The translations under genes were made by a program, and so were the position numbers. Below the pieces are notes generated by a model that was given only the letters and a program-made list of their open reading frames with translations, was not told where the DNA came from and did no database searches. Of a DNA stretch of 64,000 nucleotides, positions 36,257 to 42,785 are shown piece after piece (position 1 is the first letter of the stretch; each line of letters begins with the position of its first letter). The stretch lies in assembly GCA_041394985.1 (NCBI GenBank), contig JAWLBI010000001.1, positions 2,852,001 to 2,916,000 of the forward strand, in the 5' to 3' direction. The stretch is from JAGLON01 sp041394985 (GTDB lineage: Bacteria; Zixibacteria; MSB-5A5; GN15; JAAZOE01).

Positions 36257-36770
36257 ACATATCCGGCCAGGGTTTCTTATCCAGCTTCCGCAATATCGTC
36301 ACCATCTGCCCGATGTGATATCCGATATGCGTCGCGAATCCGCACACCAGTTCGAAGCGGCTCATCCTGGCCATAAACTCAGGCAATGCGGCATCCGATG
36401 GTTTATTATAATCCGCATCCGATACGGTTTTCATCGCCGCGATAGAATTGTCGACCGCCTTCTGAAAGACATCGAAAATTTCACCAATCTTCGGATACAC
36501 GCCTGCGGTTGCGGCAGGCTCCGTGCCCATCCCGAACATACCGTCATAACTATCGGGAATAACCGACTTTGATCCATTCATCAGGTTGGCGATATCGGCC
36601 GAATGTGTCATATGCCCGGCGATCCAATACAAATGGCTGCGCCCCTCGGAGGACCGCGTCAATAATTCCTCATCCGTAAGATCTTTGACTGTTTGCGGTA
36701 ACCAGGTTGCGGCCTGTCGATAAACGGCAACAGCGGCATCAGCCAGCGAATTAATAGGCTCTTGTCCCAT
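36255..36770 (-). CDS. DinB family protein
   Basis: 171 residues, DinB/YfiT four-helix-bundle fold. The metal-binding His positions typical of the family are seen as HLYWIAGHMTHSADI (about 46-60) and FATHIGYHIGQM (about 149-160, HxxxH). DinB proteins are putative metal-dependent transferases using thiols such as bacillithiol; here the substrate is unknown. A paralogue lies 0.5 kb away at 37276 (YWIAGH versus YWLFGH, HLAYHSGQI). Confidence 0.88.
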   Translation of the reverse strand: MGQEPINSLADAAVAVYRQAATWLPQTVKDLTDEELLTRSSEGRSHLYWIAGHMTHSADIANLMNGSKSVIPDSYDGMFGMGTEPAATAGVYPKIGEIFDVFQKAVDNSIAAMKTVSDADYNKPSDAALPEFMARMSRFELVCGFATHIGYHIGQMVTILRKLDKKPWPDM

Positions 36771-36949
36771 TAGATTTACCTCCGGAAACGCTACAATTTC
36801 AGTTTGGTTTGACGTGCTGAATAATACGATGTCTTACTGATTAATTCCATCACATATTTACGGCGGCCTGAAAAATCTTGCGGACATCTCCGCCAATAAA
36901 TGAATGAGCTGCTCCGTATGTTTTGCGCATCCCAAGCAGAGAGGCAGTT

Positions 36950-37240
36950 ATGGCTGAAAAAATCATGACCCGGCATCCGCAGGGCAAGCAGGGCGTTAAT
37001 ATTGATCGGGATAAATATGACGCGATCAAATCTGCGATTCTGGAGACTATTGACACCAAACAGACAGTGACATTCAAGGATCTGACGACAACCGTCAATG
37101 ACCGCCTGCGCAGTACCTTCGACGGCGGGGTCACTTGGTATGTCGTGACGGTTAAGCTCGATCTCGAGGCGCAAGGTCTTATCGAGCGAGTCCCGAAGTC
37201 ATCGCCGCAGATTCTCCGCCTTACCAGAAAACACGATTAG
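36950..37240 (+). CDS. DUF6958 family small protein
   Basis: 96 residues from ATG 36950 (ATG 36923 is an alternative without family support). Features: TRHPQGKQGVNIDRDKYDAI, FKDLTTTVNDRL and the conserved ending WYVVTVKLDLEAQGLIERV. Looks like a small helical DNA- or protein-binding fold with a winged-helix-like C terminus (ETIDTKQTVTFKDLT ... LEAQGLIER). Function unknown. It sits alone between two DinB genes of opposite direction. Confidence 0.7.
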   Translation: MAEKIMTRHPQGKQGVNIDRDKYDAIKSAILETIDTKQTVTFKDLTTTVNDRLRSTFDGGVTWYVVTVKLDLEAQGLIERVPKSSPQILRLTRKHD

Positions 37241-37275
37241 TTTTCCGTCGATTCACGAACGACTTCGGAACGATT

Positions 37276-37770
37276 TTACTTCCCTAACAATTTCAACACA
37301 GTGGCAATTTGCCCCGAGTGATATGCGAGGTGGTGCGCGAAAAACACGATAACATCGCCGCGCGTCTTGAAATATTCATGGAGCGGCTCCGGCAGAGGCG
37401 TCGCCGGGGGCTCGAATAATTCATCATCTTTCAAAGATTTTATCGCCTTGATTGCGCTCTCGATACTTTTATCGAATGTCTCGCGCATTTCCTTGATGGA
37501 CGGATACCCTTCGGCCGTATCCTGTGGTTTGCTGCCAATATTGAAGTACTTGCCGTATCGCGGCCCGATGATTCGCTTCTCCCCTGTGAGATAGCAGGCG
37601 ATATCGCTTGCGGCAACGATATGCCCGAATAACCAATAAATATGATTCCGGTCGCCGTTCGGGCGAAACAGCAGTTCTTTCTCGGTTAATTCGTCGATCT
37701 TTTTCGACACCCATGATGCTCCGCCATAATACTGCTGGACGGCCAATTTGATTGCGACAGATTCTTCCAT
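37276..37770 (-). CDS. DinB family protein (second copy)
   Basis: 164 residues. Conserved His motifs NHIYWLFGHIVAASDIACYL and FFAHHLAYHSGQIATVL match those of the DinB protein at 36255, and the middle segment (GSKPQDTAEGYPSIKEM) aligns with GTEPAATAGVYPKIGEI. The two are diverged paralogues. Start ATG 37770 has AAGGGAGGG upstream. Confidence 0.88.
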   Translation of the reverse strand: MEESVAIKLAVQQYYGGASWVSKKIDELTEKELLFRPNGDRNHIYWLFGHIVAASDIACYLTGEKRIIGPRYGKYFNIGSKPQDTAEGYPSIKEMRETFDKSIESAIKAIKSLKDDELFEPPATPLPEPLHEYFKTRGDVIVFFAHHLAYHSGQIATVLKLLGK

Positions 37771-37784
37771 TGTATATCCCTCCC

Positions 37785-38618
37785 TTATATTCCGTGCGGT
37801 TTAATCGGTCGACACTCCTCGATTCGGTCGATACGGAACTGCTTCGTTGCGTTTGACAGCAAGCACTTGGCGCTTAAAAACGCCACCCCGTCTCGGTTAT
37901 AAATCATATACGGAATCACCGGTCGAGGATGCCCCTGATGCGATCCTCCGGAATACACAATTTCCAGATTTTGTCCGCGATCGAGCGCCATATTAATGAC
38001 ATCCACCAGTCCCTGGTCGATTCGCACGATCATCGGCCCGCCAAATGAATAATGGGTCAAATTATTCACGACATTCAAACGCTCTTCGACCGATTCCCAT
38101 TTTTTCAGGCAATGTAAAAAGAGCTTCTTCACCAGAACGGCATCAGCCATCGCCCGATGCGTCTGTATATCGATCAGGTTGAATTGCTTGCAGACTCTCT
38201 CGAGCGCATAACTCAATAATCCCGGAAATGCCTTGCGCGTCAACTCGATCTGATCGAAGACGCTGTTCCGCGGCATTTGAATATCGTGCCGCTTGGCCTC
38301 GCTGTTGATAAACCCGATATCGAAAATCGCATTCTGTGCCAGCAGGACATTCCCCTCGCCCGCAAAGAATTCAATAAATTTTGGCAGTATCTCTTCAATA
38401 GCGGGCTGATCGGCCAGCATATCATCCGAAATCCGATGCACGCGATACGCCGCGGCAGGCATTGGCACCGGCGGACGACATAACTCTGAGAACTTTCCTA
38501 AGTCGTTGCCCTGTAAATCAAACTTGAGCGCCGCAATCTCAACAACATACTCCGTCGCCGCGGCCAAACCGGTCGTTTCCGTATCGAAGGCAATAAACAC
38601 AGTCTTATCATCAATCAT
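37785..38618 (-). CDS. DnaQ-like 3'-5' exonuclease fused to a WYL domain
   Basis: 277 residues from ATG 38618; a longer frame (TTG 38720) adds 34 non-conserved residues. Exonuclease motifs: Exo I FIAFDTETTGL (DxE), Exo II LLAQNAIFDIGFI (N...D), Exo III THRAMADAVL (HxxxxD). Like the DNA polymerase III epsilon family. The C-terminal 75 residues (ALDRGQNLEIVYSGGSHQG ... RPVIPYMIYNRDGVAFLSA ... KQFRIDRIEECRPI) are a WYL-type ligand/nucleic-acid sensor domain. The fusion suggests an exonuclease controlled by a nucleotide or DNA end (inference). Confidence 0.87.
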   Translation of the reverse strand: MIDDKTVFIAFDTETTGLAAATEYVVEIAALKFDLQGNDLGKFSELCRPPVPMPAAAYRVHRISDDMLADQPAIEEILPKFIEFFAGEGNVLLAQNAIFDIGFINSEAKRHDIQMPRNSVFDQIELTRKAFPGLLSYALERVCKQFNLIDIQTHRAMADAVLVKKLFLHCLKKWESVEERLNVVNNLTHYSFGGPMIVRIDQGLVDVINMALDRGQNLEIVYSGGSHQGHPRPVIPYMIYNRDGVAFLSAKCLLSNATKQFRIDRIEECRPIKPHGI

Positions 38619-38789
38619 GTCGGGAAGATAGACAATCGTGATAGCCGAGTCAAACGAAACGCCGGATTTCGAGGCAAAAGCCGGAATTATTTGGGGAATG
38701 TTTACTCTATGTATTGTCAAATTCGCTGAAACATATTACTTTGAGAATCCTGAACGTGAATTTTTTACTTTGGATTCAACGAGGTAGAT

Positions 38790-40313
38790 ATGGCAATAGT
38801 ACTGAATGGCTCCGGCCTGACTATAGAAAAAGTAGTGGCGATTGCCCGCCATAATGAACCGGTCGAATTGCACCCCGACGCAGTTGAGCGCATCAAAAAA
38901 TGCCGGGCGCTTCTCGATAAAAAAATCGCCGCCAAGGAAATCATGTATGGTGTCAATACCGGTATCGGTGAGTTCTCCGAGGTTGTCCTCGATGACGAAC
39001 AGGTCAAACAATTCCAGAAATACCTCATATACAATCACAGCGCCGGAATCGGCGATCCGGCCCCGATAGAATATGTCCGCGGCGCCATGGCCGGGCGCAT
39101 CAACGTCCATGCCCACGGCAATTCCGGCTGCCGCCTGGAAATCACCCAGACGCTGGTCGACATGTTGAATAAAGGTGTCACGCCGTTTGTGTGTCAGAAA
39201 GGCTCCGTCGGCGCCTGCGGCGACCTTGCGCCGATGTCGCAAATTGCCCTGTTGATGATGGGCGAAGGCAAGGCATATTACAAGGGCGAACTGCTCGACG
39301 GCAAAACAGCGATGGACAGAGCCGGGATTCCCATCCCCGGTCTCAAGGCTCGCGACGGCCTCGCCACAATCAACGGCTCGAATGTCCTCACCGCTATGAG
39401 CGCGATATTCCTGCACGATGCCAACAACTGGCTCAAGCAGGCCGAAATTGGGTGCTCGATGGCGCTCGAGGCGCTCAAGGCAAACATGAAGCCGTATGAC
39501 ACGCGCATCCATGAAATCCGAGGATTCAAAGGCGCCGTACGAAGCGCCGCCGCCATTCGCAAAATGGTTGCCGGAGGCGATCTCGCCGAGGGCCGCATGA
39601 AATGCAAAGTCCAGGACGCCTATTCGATGCGCTCGACCCCTCAGGTCATCGGCGCGGCCCATGATGCCCTCGCCTATGCCCGCTCGCAGGTCGAAATCGA
39701 ACTCAACGGCGTCGGCGACAATCCGATATTTTTCCCCGATCAGGACCTGCAATTATCCGGCGCCAATTTCCAGGGCACACCGGTGGCAGTCCCGATGGAC
39801 ATGGCCGGCTATTGCATCACGATGGTCAGCGTCCTGTCGGAGCGTCGCATGAATCGCCTGAACAACCCGGCTCTCAGCGTCGGCCTTCCCCCGTTTTTAA
39901 CCAAAGGCGCCGGTATGTTTTCCGGATTGATGCTGAGCCAATATACCGCCGACATGCAAATCGTCGAACAGCGCATCCTGTCGGTCCCGGCCTCGATTCA
40001 ATCGATTCCGGCGGCCGCCGATCAGGAAGACTTCGTCTCGATGGGTATGAACACCGCAATTAAGAATTTCCAGATTCTGGACAACGCCTACGGTATTCTC
40101 GGTATCGAAATCATGGCTGCGGCTCAGGCGCTGGATCTCCGCGATTATGCATTCGGTAAAGGGACAACGAAGGCGAAGGAAATCGTCCGCAAACATGTCG
40201 ATTTCCTCGATATCGACCGGCCGCTTTACCCCGATCATACGAATATGAAGGAACTGGTCAAATCGTGTGAGATTCTGGAAGCTGTGGAAAAAGAAATCGG
40301 GTCACTGGGATAA
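38790..40313 (+). CDS. hutH: Aromatic amino acid (histidine-type) ammonia-lyase with Cys in the MIO triad
   Basis: 507 residues; ribosome site GAGG before ATG 38790. Fold and motifs of the HAL/PAL family: MYGVNTGIGEFSEVVL, AGRINVHAHGNSGCR, QDAYSMRSTPQVIGAAHD, NGVGDNPIFF, DQEDFVSMGMN. These enzymes release ammonia from His, Phe or Tyr using the MIO cofactor formed from Ala-Ser-Gly. Here the triad is Ala142-Cys143-Gly144 (GSVGACGDLAPMSQ), codon TGC at 39216. In a studied HAL the Ser to Cys mutant still matured to active enzyme, so activity is plausible. No hutU, hutI or hutG nearby, so histidine as substrate is not assured and the gene symbol is by homology only. Confidence 0.9.
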   Translation: MAIVLNGSGLTIEKVVAIARHNEPVELHPDAVERIKKCRALLDKKIAAKEIMYGVNTGIGEFSEVVLDDEQVKQFQKYLIYNHSAGIGDPAPIEYVRGAMAGRINVHAHGNSGCRLEITQTLVDMLNKGVTPFVCQKGSVGACGDLAPMSQIALLMMGEGKAYYKGELLDGKTAMDRAGIPIPGLKARDGLATINGSNVLTAMSAIFLHDANNWLKQAEIGCSMALEALKANMKPYDTRIHEIRGFKGAVRSAAAIRKMVAGGDLAEGRMKCKVQDAYSMRSTPQVIGAAHDALAYARSQVEIELNGVGDNPIFFPDQDLQLSGANFQGTPVAVPMDMAGYCITMVSVLSERRMNRLNNPALSVGLPPFLTKGAGMFSGLMLSQYTADMQIVEQRILSVPASIQSIPAAADQEDFVSMGMNTAIKNFQILDNAYGILGIEIMAAAQALDLRDYAFGKGTTKAKEIVRKHVDFLDIDRPLYPDHTNMKELVKSCEILEAVEKEIGSLG

Positions 40314-40346
40314 GAGACTCGTCTCAAAATTGAGATTGAGAAACAA

Positions 40347-40377
40347 AAACGGCGCATCACCGATGCGCCGTTTCTAT
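40347..40377 (+). terminator. Terminator after the ammonia-lyase gene
   Basis: AAACGGCGCAT, loop CACCG, ATGCGCCGTTT, then TCTATTTATTTTT. The stem is perfect over 11 pairs. Confidence 0.85.
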
Positions 40378-40653
40378 TTATTTTTCGCGGCGGGCCCCCG
40401 CACACGGACGTTCTCCATACCACCGACAATACCGAGCACAGGGTACATGAAACTTGCGTCTATCGCCCGCCGCCTATTTATCTAAAAGAGAATCTATCTA
40501 CATCAATTGCGGTATTCGGTAAGGCTGCCCGTCGCATTCCAAAAAGAAATAATAACGACAATCCTGCGGGGTGATTGTAAAGACTTACCGAGAAGAATGA
40601 CCCTATTTGTACACCCACAGTATAATACGGAATATCGAGGTTTTTGTGAAGTA
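40378..40653. other. Gap between ammonia-lyase and DUF72 gene
   Basis: No intact gene. On the minus strand at about 40495-40585 a stretch between two stops reads like protein (VFTITPQDCRYYFFLECDG, ending PYRIPQLM) but has no start codon; it may be a gene remnant. Otherwise AT-rich with nothing notable. Confidence 0.35.
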
Positions 40654-41499
40654 TTATTTTTCCCGCGATGCGAACACTTCAATTAGTTTGTCAGCCGTAG
40701 CAGGCGAGTATCCCGAGAAATGATTATTCGTATAAATATATGTCTCAATATCCCGATCGATCATTCGGCCGATTAACTCGACCCATCGATTCAACCGCTC
40801 GCTCTGATCAATCACTTCATGGTCAAATCGATCAGTCAGAGATTCTACTTTTTTACGATCCCCCAATAATCGAATGTAGCAAAAGTCACTCGTCACGATA
40901 TCCATTTTGGGCTCGAGTTCATCGCCATGCGGCATCCAGGCCTGATCGACAAGGGTCAGGGCTACCCCATGGTTGGCCAGCATATCCCGGAATCCTTTCG
41001 TGACCCAGTATTTATTGCGGATTTCCACGGCATACTTGAATTCCTTCGGCAGCGCAGCGAGAAAGACATCCAGCCGTTCCATGAACTCGTCCGATTTGGC
41101 AAAGACATCTTTGGAGAAATACGGAAACTGAATCACCAGCGGTCCCAATTTTTCTTTCAGATGGCTCATCGTCTGTAAGAACCAGTTCCGCTCTTCATAG
41201 GTTTTTTCCGGGAGTAGAATTACATCTCGGTCCGGTTTGGCTCCGGTCCCGCCGTGCACGATCGACCTCGGAAATTTCGCAGAAAAGACGAAATTTCCCG
41301 GCGTCCGGTCATGCCATCCCTTAACGGTCTTAAACGCCGGAATTCGATAATAGGTGGCATCGATTTCCACCGTGCGGTATTTTTCGGCATACAATTCCAG
41401 AAACTGAGCCGGTTTTGCGCCCTCGGGATAAAATGTCCCGACCCAGTCCGGTTCGGAAAACGATGATGTTCCAATATGAAGTAATACTTTAGAAGTCAT
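40654..41499 (-). CDS. DUF72 domain protein (YecE family)
   Basis: 281 residues. TIM-barrel-like DUF72 features: HIGTSSFSEPDWVGTFYPEG, LELYAEKYRTVEIDATYYRIP, FVFSAKFPRSIVHG, LGPLVIQFPYF, KYAVEIRNKYW and the C-terminal YIYTNNHFSGYSPATADKL. The family is of unknown enzymatic function, with conserved acidic residues suggesting a metal or sugar-phosphate chemistry. It lies 12 bases upstream of the following minus-strand exported protein gene and may share its transcript. Confidence 0.93.
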   Translation of the reverse strand: MTSKVLLHIGTSSFSEPDWVGTFYPEGAKPAQFLELYAEKYRTVEIDATYYRIPAFKTVKGWHDRTPGNFVFSAKFPRSIVHGGTGAKPDRDVILLPEKTYEERNWFLQTMSHLKEKLGPLVIQFPYFSKDVFAKSDEFMERLDVFLAALPKEFKYAVEIRNKYWVTKGFRDMLANHGVALTLVDQAWMPHGDELEPKMDIVTSDFCYIRLLGDRKKVESLTDRFDHEVIDQSERLNRWVELIGRMIDRDIETYIYTNNHFSGYSPATADKLIEVFASREK

Positions 41500-41511
41500 T
41501 CGTACAATTAT

Positions 41512-42417
41512 TTATTTCTTTAACTTATAAACTCCCGTAAACCACTCGTACCAGGTCTTGCCGCCGTCACCGGATTCCTCGATAAACTGCCTGACGTCGC
41601 CATTCTCAAGCGGCGTCAGCATCATCCGCATCAATTTCGTTTCGCCGGTCACCTCCATATGCTTACCGGAATATATCATTGATGAACCATCGAAATCGGC
41701 TGACATGCGGATGACACCGCCATCGCTTCCGATCCACTGCTGAATCCACTGCTTCAGGGCCGGATTATAGTAATTCATACTCTTCCCGGTCATTCCCCCC
41801 TGACGGGCCGATCTCCAGTTTTCGAATAAGACGCAGTTATCGATATCCTTGGTAATCGTATTGTACCCGGCCAATTGCCCGCTCTCAGTATAAACTTCCC
41901 AATCCCCGACCCAGAAATCGAGCTGTGCATACTCTTCTCCGAATTCACACGGTCGAGCGTTCCGCGCGGCCCGCAAGACCAATTCTTCGAATCGCTCGTT
42001 TCCATGAAGCGGCTCTAAATCCTCATCGGCCATCATGCCCTCATCATTTGAAAATCCGGCAGCGACCGCTTTTTCGAGATGATTCAGCGATTCATCCACC
42101 TTTTCCTGTAAAGCATAGGCACAAGCCAGATTATATTCGACATTGATTCGATAGGAGCCATTTTCGTCGACATGATCGTATGCGCGAATGGCCTCGTCCA
42201 ATCTCCCTGATTCCAGAAGAGCCGTCCCATAAGCGAACCACTCTCGCTGCGTTAACGAATCCCATTCGGCGATTCCGGCATATGCCTCGATGGCCGCGGC
42301 AAAATCGCCGCCGTCATAGAGCGATCGGGCACTGTCGCGACTGACTACTTCAGCATTTGCCGAAGCCATTAAAATCGACAGTATCAGGCCAATCACGGAC
42401 AGAAAAAGTCTTTTCAT
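41512..42417 (-). CDS. Exported TPR protein with a DUF1579-like C-terminal domain
   Basis: 301 residues. Signal peptide MKRLFLSVIGLILSILMASANA. Two to three TPR-like helical repeats (ARSLYDGGDFAAAIEAYAGI, ALLESGRLDEAIRAYDHV, YNLACAYALQEKVDESLNHL, about 30-125). The C-terminal half (LDFWVGDWEVYTESGQLAGY ... NTITKDIDNCVLFENW ... MNYYNPALKQWIQQW) is a lipocalin-like beta barrel of the DUF1579 kind, which may bind a small ligand in the periplasm. No catalytic motif seen. Confidence 0.75.
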   Translation of the reverse strand: MKRLFLSVIGLILSILMASANAEVVSRDSARSLYDGGDFAAAIEAYAGIAEWDSLTQREWFAYGTALLESGRLDEAIRAYDHVDENGSYRINVEYNLACAYALQEKVDESLNHLEKAVAAGFSNDEGMMADEDLEPLHGNERFEELVLRAARNARPCEFGEEYAQLDFWVGDWEVYTESGQLAGYNTITKDIDNCVLFENWRSARQGGMTGKSMNYYNPALKQWIQQWIGSDGGVIRMSADFDGSSMIYSGKHMEVTGETKLMRMMLTPLENGDVRQFIEESGDGGKTWYEWFTGVYKLKK

Positions 42418-42785
42418 CTCTCTCTCCTACTTTCATTTTACACTACTTGCGACGCCGCGGCAAAACTCATTGAATCGGCGCCAGTGCATAAATCGGTAGT
42501 ATAAACATTATTTACGACGCGAATGTTTCAAAATAAAACATTTCGAAAAATCGATATCCCGGGAATTGATAAAACGTCTCAGCGCCGATACTTCTTGTTC
42601 CGGAGACTTGGCATTACACAAAAATTCTTAATTCTTATTGCGTTGAGACGTACCTGCCCCGGAAGGCATAAACGCAATAATGGCAGATAATTAAGTGATT
42701 ATTCCGAAATCCCTGCCGATATATGGATTAGTAATTAATCGGAATAAAAACATTGCAATCTCTCTTGTTCGGACCGGAATCGAAT
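42418..42785. other. Long untranslated stretch before the phosphorelay-like gene
   Basis: About 370 bases between divergent genes. ACGTCTCA at 42574-42581 and TGAGACGT at 42644-42651 form an 8-bp inverted repeat enclosing 62 bases; just inside and after lie TGCC/GGCA and CTGCC/GGCAG pairings (42653-42682). It could be a folded leader of the following gene, but I do not recognise a known riboswitch consensus. Confidence 0.3.

Noticed and set aside
38619..38720. Longer N terminus for the exonuclease-WYL protein
   Set aside because: Begins with TTG and adds 34 residues without similarity; the Exo I motif follows closely after ATG 38618.
42541..42700. A cyclic di-GMP or other known riboswitch before the phosphorelay-like gene
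   Set aside because: The conserved bases of the classes I know could not be found; only stems are seen.
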